Notes: a model not told the origin generated them from the letters alone. DNA of 64,000 nt from Nocardia iowensis (GCF_019222765.1 NZ_CP078145.1:62001-126000); one strand, 5' to 3'; counted from the stretch's first letter, positions 16,957-26,261 are shown. Made by a program: numbers and translations.

Positions 16957-18648
16957 GTGGATTCGGGCATCGGTGACCGGGAAGGTCGCAAGCACAACGG
17001 CATGGCCGTCGAACGGCCGGCCGGCGTCGCGGATGCGCCGACCCCTTTCATCGATGCCAGGGCGTTGATCGGTTGCCGTCATCGGCTGCACTTGGACGCG
17101 GCCCATCCGGGGGCGTTGCTCGGCGTCACCGAGGATCCCGGGGTGCGGCAGCGCCGGGAGGCGGCCACCGCGCACCGGCTGCGGGTGCGCGACGCGTTGA
17201 TCGCGGCGGATCCGGACGGCTGGGTGGTGATCGATCCCACGCTGCGCGCGGCCGAGCGGGCCGAGGCCACCATGCGGGCGTGTGCGGCTGGCGTGCAACA
17301 CATCTGGGGCGGGCTGCTGCCACAGGAACCGGAAACCGGCAGGCGCGGCGGCTCGGAAATCCTGCTGCGCGACCTCGATCGCGGCGGGTACATCCCGGTG
17401 ATCGTGGTGAACCACAAGGTGACCGACCCGCGTCACCCGGAACCCGCCGACTTCCACCCGACCACCTCGGACCCGTTCCACTGGAACCCCAAACCGGACC
17501 GGCACCGCAAGCTGCGCCAGCAGCCGCGCGACCAGCAGCGCCTCGCGCACCTGTACCGGATGCTGCAGCGCCACGGCATGGCGAGCCCGGCACTGGTCGG
17601 CGGCGTGATCGGCTATCACTTCGACTGCATCCTGGTGCACGACCTCGGGCCGGTGCTCGCCGATTACGACCAGCGCTACGCGGACCGGGTCGCGGTGGTC
17701 CGCGGCGAGCTGCCGACGGTGCCGTCGAAGGTGCCCGAATGCCGGCAGTGCCCGTGGTGGACCCGCGGCATCGAGGGACCGAGCTGTGAAGCCTGGCTCA
17801 TCGAGCACCGCGACGTCAGCCTGGTCGCGCCCGGCTCGCGGGCCGACGTGCTGCGCAGGCACGGTGTGCAGACCATCGACGACCTGGCCGAATGGGCGGG
17901 CGACGACCCCGACGACTGGCAGCACGGCCCGTTCGACGAGGCTGTGGTCACCGCGCGGGCCTGGATCGCGGGCGCGCCGCTGGTCCGCCGGGTGACGCCG
18001 GTCCAGGTGCAGCGGGCCGACGTCGAAGTGGACGTGGACCTGGAGAGTTTCCAGGAGTACGGCGCCTACCTGTGGGGCACGCTGCTCGACGGGGTGTACC
18101 GCCCGTTCGTCACCTGGGATCCGCTGCCCACCGAGGACGAGGGCCGCTCCTTCGGTGAGTTCTGGACCTGGCTGATGACGGTCAGGGCCGAGGCTGCCGC
18201 GAGCGGGAAAACCTTTGCCGCCTACTGCTATTCGCGCACCGCCGAGGACAAGTGGCTGTACGAGTCGGCGCGCCGGTTCGCCGGGCGACCCGGGGTGCCG
18301 ACGGTCGACCAGGTGCGCGCGTTCGTCGACGGGCCGCAGTGGGTGGACATGTTCCAGGCCGTCTCCGATCAGTTCATCTGCCCGAACGGCAAGGGGCTCA
18401 AGAAGATCGCCCCGGTAGCCGGCTTCGCCTGGCGCGACGCCGAGGCGGGCGGCGAGGCATCGATGAGCTGGTATCGGCTGGCCGTCGGCTACGAGGGCGC
18501 GCCCGATATGTCCCAGCGCACCCGGTTGCTGGAGTACAACGAGGACGACGTGCGGGCCACCCAGGTGCTGCGTGACTGGATGTCGGACCGGGCCGACCTC
18601 GAGGTTCCTGGCCTAGCCGATTTCGGGCGACGTACTATCGCGTCGTGA
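16957..18648 (+). CDS. TM0106-type RecB-like nuclease with C-terminal RNase H-like domain
   Basis: A 563-aa protein resembling the actinobacterial TM0106 RecB-family nucleases. The N-terminal half holds the PD-(D/E)XK-like core (DPTLRAAERAEATMRAC, SEILLRDLDRGGYIPVIVVNHK, PVLADYDQRYADRVAVVRG) and a cysteine cluster CRQCPWWTRGIEGPSC, possibly Fe-S or zinc. The C-terminal third (ESFQEYGAYLWGTLLDG; LEYNEDDVRATQVLRDWM) is RNase H/exonuclease-like with the DEDD-style final Asp. The start is uncertain: the GTG at 16957 follows a CATACT box by 7 bases; the ATG at 17002 is an alternative. Its stop overlaps the htpG start (GTGA). Confidence 0.75.
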   Translation: MDSGIGDREGRKHNGMAVERPAGVADAPTPFIDARALIGCRHRLHLDAAHPGALLGVTEDPGVRQRREAATAHRLRVRDALIAADPDGWVVIDPTLRAAERAEATMRACAAGVQHIWGGLLPQEPETGRRGGSEILLRDLDRGGYIPVIVVNHKVTDPRHPEPADFHPTTSDPFHWNPKPDRHRKLRQQPRDQQRLAHLYRMLQRHGMASPALVGGVIGYHFDCILVHDLGPVLADYDQRYADRVAVVRGELPTVPSKVPECRQCPWWTRGIEGPSCEAWLIEHRDVSLVAPGSRADVLRRHGVQTIDDLAEWAGDDPDDWQHGPFDEAVVTARAWIAGAPLVRRVTPVQVQRADVEVDVDLESFQEYGAYLWGTLLDGVYRPFVTWDPLPTEDEGRSFGEFWTWLMTVRAEAAASGKTFAAYCYSRTAEDKWLYESARRFAGRPGVPTVDQVRAFVDGPQWVDMFQAVSDQFICPNGKGLKKIAPVAGFAWRDAEAGGEASMSWYRLAVGYEGAPDMSQRTRLLEYNEDDVRATQVLRDWMSDRADLEVPGLADFGRRTIAS

Positions 18649-20603
18649 CAGAGCACGTCGAACAACTCGAGTTTCAGGCAGAGACGCATCAGCTGCTCGA
18701 GCTGATGATCCATTCGGTCTACTCCAACAAGGACACCTTCCTGCGGGAGCTGATCTCGAACTCCTCCGACGCGCTGGACAAGCTGCGGCTGGAGTCCTTC
18801 CGGGACAAGGATCTGCATGTCGACACGTCCGACCTCCACATCGAGCTGGAAGTCGACAAGGACAACCGGATCCTGACCGTGCGGGACAACGGCATCGGCA
18901 TGTCCCGTGCCGAGGTGGTGGACCTGATCGGCACCCTCGCCAAATCCGGCACCGCCGAGCTGCGCAAGAAGCTGAACGAGGCCAAGTCCGAGGCGGCCGC
19001 CGAGGAACTGATCGGCCAGTTCGGCATCGGCTTCTACTCGACCTTCATGGTCGCCGACAAGGTCACCCTGACCACCCGGCGCGCGGGCGAGACCGAGGGC
19101 ACCCGCTGGGAATCGGCCGCGGGCAGCTCCACCTACACCATCGAAACCCTCGACCAGGCGCCGCAGGGCACCGCCGTCTCACTGCACCTCAAGCCCGCCG
19201 ACGAAGAGGACCACCTCTTCGATTACACCCAGGAGTGGAAGCTCCGGGAGATCGTCAAGAAGTACTCCGACTTCATCGCCTGGCCGATCCGCATGCAGGT
19301 CGAGCGGACGGTCACCGAGGGGGAGGGCGAGGACAAGAAGGAAAAGACCGTCCTCGAGGAGCAGACCCTCAACTCCATGAAGGCGCTGTGGACCCGCCCC
19401 AAGAGCGAGGTCAGCGACGAGGAGTACAAGGAGTTCTACAAGCACGTCAGCCACGCCTGGGACGATCCGCTGGAGATCATCCCGCTGAAGGCGGAGGGCA
19501 CCTTCGAATACCAGGCGCTGCTGTTCCTGCCCTCGCAGGCGCCGTTCGATCTGTTCACCCGCGAGCACAAGCGCGGCGTGCAGCTCTACGTCAAGCGGGT
19601 GTTCATCATGGACAACTGCGAAGAGCTGATGCCGGAGTACCTGCGCTTCGTCAAGGGCGTGGTGGACGCGCAGGACCTGTCGCTCAACGTGTCCCGCGAG
19701 ATCCTGCAGCAGGACCGGCAGATCCAGATGATCCGCAAGCGGCTGGTCAAGAAGGTTCTGTCGACGATCAAGGACCTGCAGGGCGCCGAGGACCAGCAGA
19801 AGTACCAGACCTTCTGGAAGGAATTCGGGCGCGTCCTCAAGGAGGGCCTGCTCGGCGACTTCGACAACCGCGAGACCATTCTGCAGGTTTCCTCGTTCGC
19901 CTCGACGCACTCCGAGTCCGAGCTCACCACGCTCGCCCAGTACGTGGAGCGCATGCCGGACGGCCAGGACGCCATCTACTACATGACCGGCGAGTCCCGC
20001 CAGCAGGTCGAAAGCTCGCCGCACATGGAGGCTTTCAAGGCCAAGGGCCGCGAGGTGCTGATCCTCACCGATCCGGTGGACGAGATGTGGGTCGGCTCGG
20101 TGCCCGAGTTCGACGGCAAGCCGTTCAAGTCCATCGCCAAGGGCGAGGTCGACCTGGAATCCGAGGAGGAGAAGAAGGCCTCCGAGGCGCTGCGCGAACA
20201 GCAGGACAAGGACTTCGCCGAGCTGCTGACCTGGCTCGGCAAGACCCTGGACGAGAGCGTCAAGGAGGTGCGCCTGACCAACCGGCTCACCACCTCGCCT
20301 GCCTGCCTGGTCGGTGACGTCTTCGACTTCACCCCGATGCTGGAGCGGATGTACCGGGCCTCCGGTCAGCTGATGCCGGAAACCAAGCGGATTCTCGAGC
20401 TCAACCCGACCCATCCGCTGGTCACCGGGCTGCGCGACGCCTACGACACGCGTAAGGAAGACGCCGACGCGGGCAAGGTGCCCGAGCTCACCGAGACCGC
20501 CGAGTTGCTCTACGGCACAGCGGTCTTGGCCGAGGGTGGCGAGCTGAAGGATCCGGCGCGTTTCGCGCACATCCTGACCGATCGGCTCACCCGCACGCTC
20601 TGA
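18645..20603 (+). CDS. htpG: Hsp90-family chaperone HtpG
   Basis: A 652-aa bacterial Hsp90, full length. The GHKL ATPase domain includes ELISNSSDALDKLR, DNGIGMS and GQFGIGFYSTFMV. The middle domain contains the catalytic-loop Arg in NVSREILQQDRQIQMIRKRL, and the C-terminal dimerisation domain is complete. The GTG start overlaps the upstream nuclease gene by four bases, so HtpG translation is coupled to it. A strong hairpin follows the stop. It assists late folding of client proteins under stress. Confidence 0.97.
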   Translation: MTEHVEQLEFQAETHQLLELMIHSVYSNKDTFLRELISNSSDALDKLRLESFRDKDLHVDTSDLHIELEVDKDNRILTVRDNGIGMSRAEVVDLIGTLAKSGTAELRKKLNEAKSEAAAEELIGQFGIGFYSTFMVADKVTLTTRRAGETEGTRWESAAGSSTYTIETLDQAPQGTAVSLHLKPADEEDHLFDYTQEWKLREIVKKYSDFIAWPIRMQVERTVTEGEGEDKKEKTVLEEQTLNSMKALWTRPKSEVSDEEYKEFYKHVSHAWDDPLEIIPLKAEGTFEYQALLFLPSQAPFDLFTREHKRGVQLYVKRVFIMDNCEELMPEYLRFVKGVVDAQDLSLNVSREILQQDRQIQMIRKRLVKKVLSTIKDLQGAEDQQKYQTFWKEFGRVLKEGLLGDFDNRETILQVSSFASTHSESELTTLAQYVERMPDGQDAIYYMTGESRQQVESSPHMEAFKAKGREVLILTDPVDEMWVGSVPEFDGKPFKSIAKGEVDLESEEEKKASEALREQQDKDFAELLTWLGKTLDESVKEVRLTNRLTTSPACLVGDVFDFTPMLERMYRASGQLMPETKRILELNPTHPLVTGLRDAYDTRKEDADAGKVPELTETAELLYGTAVLAEGGELKDPARFAHILTDRLTRTL

Positions 20604-20612
20604 GGTTCGTAT

Positions 20613-20650
20613 CGAAGGCCACCCATTCAGCGATGAGTGGGTGGCCTTCG
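20613..20650 (+). terminator. htpG terminator
   Basis: A 17-bp stem (20613-20629 and 20634-20650, one T-G wobble, 4-base loop) begins ten bases after the htpG stop. Confidence 0.87.
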
Positions 20651-20771
20651 GTCTTCGCTACCTTCTGGCATGCGCTGCTAATGTCTTCGCGCACAGCGTT
20701 ATTCGTCGGAGTTGGTGGTCCGGTGGGGTAGGGACCGGTTACATTTGGGCGATCGAAAGGATCGCCAGCTT

Positions 20772-21590
20772 ATGTCCGGAAACCCCCTTGCCGTCGCCGA
20801 GCCATGGGATCTCGTCGCCGACGGCTACGCCGAATTCGCGCCCGCGATCATGCAGCCGTTCTCCGATCGCGCCATCGAATTCGCCTCGCTGACAGCGTCT
20901 TCCCAGGTCATCGATGTCGCGGCGGGGACGGGCATGCTGAGCCTGCTGGCCGCGCCGCAGGTGGCGCAGGTGCAGGCCATCGACTTCTCCGGTCCGATGA
21001 TCGAGCGGCTCACCACCGCGGCGAAGGCCGCCGGGTTGACCAATATCGAGGCGCGCGTGGCGGACGGGCAAGCCCTGCCGTTCGACAGCGACCGGTTCGA
21101 CGCCGGTTTCTCCATGTTCGGGCTGATGTTCTTCCCGGAGCGGATCAAGGGTTTCGCCGAGCTGTTCCGGGTGCTGCGTCCCGGTGGCACGGCCGTGGTG
21201 TCCAGTTGGGCGCCGGTCGCCGAATCACCGCTGATGCGGATGATGTTCGGCGCCCTCCGCGCCGCCGACCCGAGCATTCAAGAGCCGCAACCCAATTACC
21301 TCAGCTTGGAGAACCCGGAGGTCTTCCAGACCGAGATGCGCCGGGCTGGATTCGAAGCCGTGTCCATCCAACGTCATTCGACCGCCGTCACCTTCGGCAG
21401 CGCGGAGCAGATGTGGGAAACCATGGTGCGCAGCAGCGCACCCCTGGTGCTCATGCGTCGCAGCGTCGGCGAGCGGGTTTGGGGCGAGCGGGTGGCCGTG
21501 ATGAAGTCCTACCTCGCCGAGCATTACCGGCCGAACCACCCGCTGTCGACGACAGCCTTCCTCGGCATCGGCCACAAGCCCCAGGTTTGA
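20772..21590 (+). CDS. class I SAM-dependent methyltransferase
   Basis: A 272-aa Methyltransf_11-type enzyme. SAM motif I is VIDVAAGTGMLSLLAA (residues about 45-60). The acidic ribose ligand is in VQAIDFSGPMIERL, motif II is near ALPFDSDRFDAGFSMFGLMF, and the late motif is FRVLRPGGTAVVSSWA. The ATG at 20772 has GAAAGGA upstream at a good distance. It is a single gene between two terminators. The FPERIKGFAELFRVLRPGG pattern is generic, so the substrate cannot be predicted. Confidence 0.88.
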   Translation: MSGNPLAVAEPWDLVADGYAEFAPAIMQPFSDRAIEFASLTASSQVIDVAAGTGMLSLLAAPQVAQVQAIDFSGPMIERLTTAAKAAGLTNIEARVADGQALPFDSDRFDAGFSMFGLMFFPERIKGFAELFRVLRPGGTAVVSSWAPVAESPLMRMMFGALRAADPSIQEPQPNYLSLENPEVFQTEMRRAGFEAVSIQRHSTAVTFGSAEQMWETMVRSSAPLVLMRRSVGERVWGERVAVMKSYLAEHYRPNHPLSTTAFLGIGHKPQV

Positions 21591-21592
21591 AC

Positions 21593-21640
21593 GCACTGCG
21601 CCCCGTCGAGCCGGTGCATGCGGCTGACGGGGCGCGGTGC
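21593..21640. terminator. bidirectional terminator between methyltransferase and SDR
   Basis: A long inverted repeat (21593-21614 against 21620-21640, one wobble and one bulged G) lies between two convergent genes. Confidence 0.85.
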
Positions 21641-21653
21641 GTAGCGCGTGCTT

Positions 21654-22421
21654 TTAGCGCGGGGCCATACGGAGCGCGCCGTCCATGCGGATGGTCTCGC
21701 CGTTGAGGTAGTCGTGCTCGACGATGTACTGCGACAACTGGGCGTACTCGTCGGGGCGGCCGAGCCGGGACGGGAACGGCACGCCCGCCTCGAGGCCCTT
21801 GCGGTACTCCTCGGTGACACCGGCCAGCATCGGGGTGTCGATGATGCCGGGGGCGATGGTGTTGACGCGGATGCCGAATTGGGCCAGGTCGCGCGCGGCG
21901 GGCACGGTCATGCCGTGCACGCCACCCTTGGAGGCCGAGTACGCGATCTGGCCGATCTGGCCCTCGAACGCGGCGACCGAGGCGGTGTTGATGATGACGC
22001 CGCGCTGGCCGTACTCGTCGACGGCGTCGGTCTTGGCGATCGCGTCGGCGGCCAGGCGCATGACGTTGAAGGTGCCGAGCAGGTTCACGGTGATGACGGT
22101 GCGGAACAGCTCCAGATCGTGCGGGCCGTTCTTGGACAGGATGCGTCCGGCCCAGCCGACACCGGCGCAGTTGACCACGATGCGCAGCGGCGCGCCCGAC
22201 TCGACGACCTTCGCGACGGCGGCGCTGACCTCGTCATTGCTGGTGACATCGGCCGGAATGAGGGTGACCCCGGCGGGCACGTTGTCGCCCGCGCGCTCGA
22301 TCGACTGCGGCACATCCAGTCCGAAGACAGTGGCCCCCAGCTCGGCGAAACGCTTGGCGGTGGCGGCGCCGAGGCCGGATGCGCCTCCGGTGACAATGGC
22401 GGCGGAACCCGAAATCTCCAC
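21654..22421 (-). CDS. short-chain dehydrogenase, 3-hydroxyacyl-CoA dehydrogenase type
   Basis: A 255-aa classical SDR close to the HSD17B10 / 3-hydroxy-2-methylbutyryl-CoA dehydrogenase group. The Rossmann motif VTGGASGLG is at residue 10, NCAGVGWAG replaces the usual NNAG, and the catalytic Ser (INTASVAAFEG) and YSASKGG are intact. IAPGIIDTPMLAG and the C-terminal DGALRMAP fit fatty acid or isoleucine beta-oxidation enzymes. The GTG at 22421 is chosen because GAGAGGA lies six bases upstream. It is a single gene with no clear operon partner. Confidence 0.88.
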   Translation of the reverse strand: MEISGSAAIVTGGASGLGAATAKRFAELGATVFGLDVPQSIERAGDNVPAGVTLIPADVTSNDEVSAAVAKVVESGAPLRIVVNCAGVGWAGRILSKNGPHDLELFRTVITVNLLGTFNVMRLAADAIAKTDAVDEYGQRGVIINTASVAAFEGQIGQIAYSASKGGVHGMTVPAARDLAQFGIRVNTIAPGIIDTPMLAGVTEEYRKGLEAGVPFPSRLGRPDEYAQLSQYIVEHDYLNGETIRMDGALRMAPR

Positions 22422-22548
22422 GATGGTCCTCTCGTTCGTGACAGCCAGTTGGCCCTTTGTCAATTGCACCCTAACGGGTACAACCCACGAACCCCATGAG
22501 GCCTCCCTCTCACCGCGGAGAGAACCACCGCCCCGCCCCCGCTGCCAC

Positions 22549-23292
22549 TTACTGGAGCGTGACTTTCGCCCCGTCGGAGAACATCGAATCGTGCAGCACG
22601 ATATAGCTCGGCACCGCATCGGGTGGCAGGTCGAAGACCACCTGCGCCGTAACCGTATTGCCCGGGTTGACGCCGGCATACATGCTGGTGTCGGGCTGTA
22701 GGTTGATCGCGGCCGCCATGTCGTTCTCGAATTTGCGGTTCTCCGCGTCGAACAGGTACTGGTCGCTGGGGCTGAATCCCTGCGGCTTGTTCGAAGTGTT
22801 CTTCACGGTGAGCGATACGATCGTGTACGCGCCCTGGGCCTTTCGCTGCAGATACGGGTTGTCGCCCACTTCGCTGAGCCCGGTCTGGACGTCGGTGACA
22901 ACGAACTCGAATTTGCCGTCACGGACGGGCGTATTGAGTCCGGGCTGCGCCTCGGGAGTGTTCTCGGCCGGAGGAGCGGCAGGTGCGCCGGGTGCGTTGG
23001 TGCCGGGGACAGCCGCCGCTGTGCTGGATGGTTTGTCTGTGTTCTTGTCGTCTCCGCCGTTTACTGCGGAGAGGACCGCGCTGAATCCGCAAAGCCCGAC
23101 AATGACAGCAAGCACGATCAGTGCGACCCTTCGGCCGTTGGACTTCTTTTGCGGTGGCCCATATCCGGCCCCGGGGGCCGCCGGAAACTGACCGGGTTGG
23201 GTTGGCTGTTGTCCGCCTGCGGGCGGTGGTTGGTTGGCCCAGATCGGGTTCTGAGGTTGCTGGGGTGGGTATTCACCCTGCGGTGGCGTCAT
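22549..23292 (-). CDS. membrane-anchored DUF4352 protein
   Basis: A 247-aa protein. The N-terminal 50 residues are Pro/Gln/Gly-rich and cytoplasmic (NPIWANQPPPAGGQQPTQPG). A KKSNGRR stop and a transmembrane helix (about 55-75) follow. After a Thr/Pro/Ala linker comes an extracytoplasmic DUF4352-type immunoglobulin-like domain (KFEFVVTDVQTGLSEVG; YTIVSLTVKNTSNKPQGF; AQVVFDLPPDAVPSYIVLHD). Such domains occur in secreted antigen-like lipoproteins. GAAGAAGG lies six bases before the ATG at 23292. Its function is unknown. Confidence 0.82.
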   Translation of the reverse strand: MTPPQGEYPPQQPQNPIWANQPPPAGGQQPTQPGQFPAAPGAGYGPPQKKSNGRRVALIVLAVIVGLCGFSAVLSAVNGGDDKNTDKPSSTAAAVPGTNAPGAPAAPPAENTPEAQPGLNTPVRDGKFEFVVTDVQTGLSEVGDNPYLQRKAQGAYTIVSLTVKNTSNKPQGFSPSDQYLFDAENRKFENDMAAAINLQPDTSMYAGVNPGNTVTAQVVFDLPPDAVPSYIVLHDSMFSDGAKVTLQ

Positions 23293-23488
23293 CTTGTTGC
23301 CTTCTTCGAGAAGTGATCTAGCTGATGACGGCTCTATCGACGCGCTGTGATCTGCGTTACATGTCAACCCTCTTTGCTATATCTGAAAACGTGCAGGCAG
23401 CTGGCCATTTCGGCGGGCCCGCGCCGTGGTTCGGAGCAGTGCGCAAGTATTTGCGAACGAACTTGTTCTTGGGTGGTACCGTCGCTGC

Positions 23489-24367
23489 ATGAAGCTGTTT
23501 TCGGGGGCGTCGGTGGCTGGGCGGAAGGTGTTGATCACTGGGGCGGCTCGGGGGATCGGGGCGGCGTTGGCTCGGCAGTTGCACGACAGTGGGGCCGAGG
23601 TGGCGTTGCTGGGGTTGGAGGAGGAGTTGCTGGGGGAGGTGGCGCGCGATTGTGGGGATGCGCCCTGGCGGTACTGCGATGTGGGGGATGCGGCACAGGT
23701 GGATCGGGTGGTCGAGATGTTGGTGGGGGAGCTGGGCGGGCTCGATGTGGTGGTGGCGAACGCGGGCGTGGCGCGGCAGTTGCCGTTGATCGGGGGCGAT
23801 CCGGCGGTGCTGGAGGAGACGCTGGCGGTCAATGTGCTCGGCGTGTACTACACGGTGCGCGCGGCCGGACCGCACATCAGTCATTCGAACGGTTATGCGC
23901 TGCTGGTCTCTTCGCTCGCCGCCGCGGTGAACCTGCCACTGGTCGGCGCTTACAGTGCGTCGAAGGCGGCAGTGGAGGTGCTCGGCCACACGTTGCGCAT
24001 CGAGCTGAAACACACCGGCGCCAAGGTCGGCGTCGCGTACTTCGCCGAACTCGACACCGACATGACCTCACGCGGGTTCGGTACCGCCGCGGCCCGCGCG
24101 ATCATCGGCCGCGCCACTGTATCTGGCGTCGCGCCGCTCGGACCGGCCATCGACTCGGTGGAAAAGGCCATTGCCCGGCGCCGCCGCCAGGTCGTTTCGC
24201 CCTGGTGGGTGGCCGTCGTGCTGCCGTTCCGGCCGATCGCTCAGCGGGTGATCGGCTTCGCGTTGCGCCGAGGTGTACGGCGCGCCTTGGAGATCGCGCG
24301 GAGTGAAGAGGCACCCTTTACAACAGACCAACCGACTCGACCCCGCAAAATGGAGCGGCCAGCTTAG
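23489..24367 (+). CDS. short-chain dehydrogenase/reductase
   Basis: A 292-aa SDR with ITGAARGIGAAL near residue 15, NAGVARQLPL, and a YSASKAAVEVL active site. The last 60 residues carry a membrane-interactive stretch (WWVAVVLPFRPIAQRVIGF), as in SDRs acting on lipid substrates. A TACCGT box ends six bases before the ATG at 23489, so it is probably leaderless. The first 300 bases use unusually many G-ending codons (GGG, GTG, TTG, GCG) and then switch to C-ending ones. It is followed 17 bases later by a TetR gene, probably in one transcript. Confidence 0.87.
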   Translation: MKLFSGASVAGRKVLITGAARGIGAALARQLHDSGAEVALLGLEEELLGEVARDCGDAPWRYCDVGDAAQVDRVVEMLVGELGGLDVVVANAGVARQLPLIGGDPAVLEETLAVNVLGVYYTVRAAGPHISHSNGYALLVSSLAAAVNLPLVGAYSASKAAVEVLGHTLRIELKHTGAKVGVAYFAELDTDMTSRGFGTAAARAIIGRATVSGVAPLGPAIDSVEKAIARRRRQVVSPWWVAVVLPFRPIAQRVIGFALRRGVRRALEIARSEEAPFTTDQPTRPRKMERPA

Positions 24368-24384
24368 CGAAGGCGGAGCTACGA

Positions 24385-25053
24385 ATGACTGAATCGGCCA
24401 CCAGCGCACGCCAACTCCCGCGCGGTAGGCACGGCCTGCCGCGCGAGCAAGTGGTCGCCTCGCAGCGCGAGCGCATCCTGATCGCGATGGCCGATGCGAT
24501 GGTCGAGAACGGTTATGTCGGAACGTCGGTCGCGGCGATCCTGAAACGCGCCGGGGTGTCGAGGGAGACCTTCTACGAGCAATTCCGTTCCAAGGAGGCC
24601 TGTTTCGAGGCTGCCTACGAGCGGGCCGTGCAGAACCTGCTCGGCCGCATCGCGGATGCCTCCAGTGACGCGGCGCGGCACGCCGAGGGTTCCGAGCTGG
24701 ACAGTATGGCCAGGATGGACCGGATCTTCCAGGCCTATCTCCAGCACCTCGTCGACGATCCGGCCAGCGCGCGGCTGTTCCTGGTCGAGGTGTACGCGGT
24801 GGGGTCGGCGGCCATCTCGCGCAGGGCGCAACTGCAAGAACTGTTCGTCGGCCTGATCGCCGACGTGCTCGGCGCGAAGTCGGACGAGCAGCGCTTCGCC
24901 TGCCAGACCCTGGCCGCCGCGATCAGCGCCATGGTGACCGGCCGGATCGCGGCCGATGATCTGGAGGGTCTGCTCGCGCTGCGGGCGCCGCTGCTGAATC
25001 TGGTGCGCCGGGGCGGAGAACTGTACGGGGATGCGCTGACCGACCCGGCCTGA
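24385..25053 (+). CDS. TetR-family transcriptional regulator
   Basis: A 222-aa repressor-type protein. The helix-turn-helix covers residues about 30-75 (RILIAMADAMVENGYVGTSV, AILKRAGVSRETFYEQFRSK). The C-terminal all-helical domain contains a ligand pocket of unknown specificity. GGCGGAG lies upstream of the ATG. Because it is 17 bases downstream of the SDR gene, it probably controls that operon, though no palindrome was found upstream of the SDR. Confidence 0.88.
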   Translation: MTESATSARQLPRGRHGLPREQVVASQRERILIAMADAMVENGYVGTSVAAILKRAGVSRETFYEQFRSKEACFEAAYERAVQNLLGRIADASSDAARHAEGSELDSMARMDRIFQAYLQHLVDDPASARLFLVEVYAVGSAAISRRAQLQELFVGLIADVLGAKSDEQRFACQTLAAAISAMVTGRIAADDLEGLLALRAPLLNLVRRGGELYGDALTDPA

Positions 25054-25213
25054 TCGTGTTGGTACAGGGGAACCCGCTCACCTGATCGAAGCTCACAGAG
25101 GCCGTCCGTGGATCAGTTGTCGGCCGCGCGACGAGCGCGTGCTGCTGGTCGAATTCATCGGAGCCCGTAAGGACGTCGTCGCGGAGCCGTGCCCAACGAC
25201 GCCGTCGCGCGGA

Positions 25214-25966
25214 CTACTGCCGAGCTCCAGGCTCCGAACCAGCAGCCGCGACCGACGACGGCCGGTCCGGTGCCCCGACGGTCTGTACTTCCGGACGCCC
25301 CGCCCGGAGTGCGCGGATGAGCAGCAGTGCCGCCCCACCCAGGGCTGGTGCGACGGTGGCGAGCGCGGCCACAACCGGCCCGCTCAGCGTCGGCGCGGCG
25401 GTGGACAGCAGCGTCGCGGCGCCGAAGTAGAGGAACAGCAGGCCCGACCCGATGCCGATGGCCCGTTCCGGCAGGTGCTTGCCGACCAAGATGCCGATGC
25501 CGATGGCCAGCGCGTCGGCGGCCACCATGCCGATGGTCGAGCCGACCCACACGCCGACCCAGCTGTAGTCGGTGGCCAGCGCGGCGGTCGCGAACATGGT
25601 CCGGTCGCCGAGTTCGGCGAGCAGGAAGGCGGACAGCACCACGAAGAACGGCGCGGTGCTCGCGCGCAACGTTTTCGGTGCGGGGTCTTCGTCGTCCGCG
25701 CCGAAGTGTTCGCGCAGCGTCCAGAGGCCGACGGCCAGGAAGGTAAGTGCGGCGACCAGCGAGATGGCTCGGGTCGGGAGAGCGGAGCCGAGAAAATAGC
25801 CGACGCCGACCGAGATCAGATGCACCGCGGCGGTGGCGGTCGCGATGCCGCCGAGCACCACCCACCACCGGTAGCGCAGCGCGAACGTCAACGCCATCAG
25901 CTGGGATTTGTCGCCCAGCTCGGCGAGGAAGACGATGCCGATACTCAGCAAAACGGTGGCGATCAT
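25214..25966 (-). CDS. TMEM165/GDT1-family manganese exporter
   Basis: A 250-aa protein with six or seven transmembrane helices in two homologous halves. Each half carries the family signature E-x-G-D-(K/R)-(S/T): AELGDKSQLMALTFA in helix 1 and AELGDRTMFATAALA in the second half. Members move Mn(II) (or Ca) out of the cytoplasm in exchange for protons. The ATG at 25966 puts the first signature at the normal distance. A yybP-ykoY manganese riboswitch is recognisable upstream on the same strand, which strongly supports a Mn role and Mn-induced expression. Confidence 0.92.
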   Translation of the reverse strand: MIATVLLSIGIVFLAELGDKSQLMALTFALRYRWWVVLGGIATATAAVHLISVGVGYFLGSALPTRAISLVAALTFLAVGLWTLREHFGADDEDPAPKTLRASTAPFFVVLSAFLLAELGDRTMFATAALATDYSWVGVWVGSTIGMVAADALAIGIGILVGKHLPERAIGIGSGLLFLYFGAATLLSTAAPTLSGPVVAALATVAPALGGAALLLIRALRAGRPEVQTVGAPDRPSSVAAAGSEPGARQ

Positions 25967-26003
25967 GACGTGCGCGGCTCTCCCGGGTCTCCGGCCTGCC
26001 GGT

Positions 26004-26155
26004 CGGAGTCTGGGTATGCCTCCGGCCGACAACGAAATAGTTGTCTCGGCCGAAGGTCTCGCCCACCGGATCGCTCCGGTTCACACAGCCGGACCCGAGC
26101 CCTGGTAGGGCGGATCAGTATGTCGACTGCGCAATTGGGGGCTACTCCCCTTCGC
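26004..26155 (-). ncRNA. yybP-ykoY manganese riboswitch
   Basis: On the minus strand the leader of the TMEM165 gene contains the class hallmarks in order: AAGGGGAGTAGC (26152-26141), GTCGACATAC (about 26125), then GGGCGAGACC (about 26064-26055) starting the conserved Mn-binding loop. A long helix follows in which CCTTCGGCCGA pairs with TCGGCCGGAGG across an inner GACAAC/GTTGTC hairpin. These match the consensus of the class that senses Mn(II). Expression-platform details are not resolved; a GC-rich stretch before the ATG could mask translation. Confidence 0.85.
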
Positions 26156-26261
26156 TGCGACCGACTCTACCCGGCCCGCGCTCGGTGTGCCAACCGAGTG
26201 TTGTCGAAATCGCAATGCGCACAATAAGTTTGGCGATCCGCGCCGAGAGTTTCGGGTACCC

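Noticed and set aside
25139..26227. A 362-codon plus-strand frame opposite the TMEM165 gene
   Set aside because: It is antisense to a membrane protein with intact family motifs and runs across the riboswitch; composition is shadow-like.
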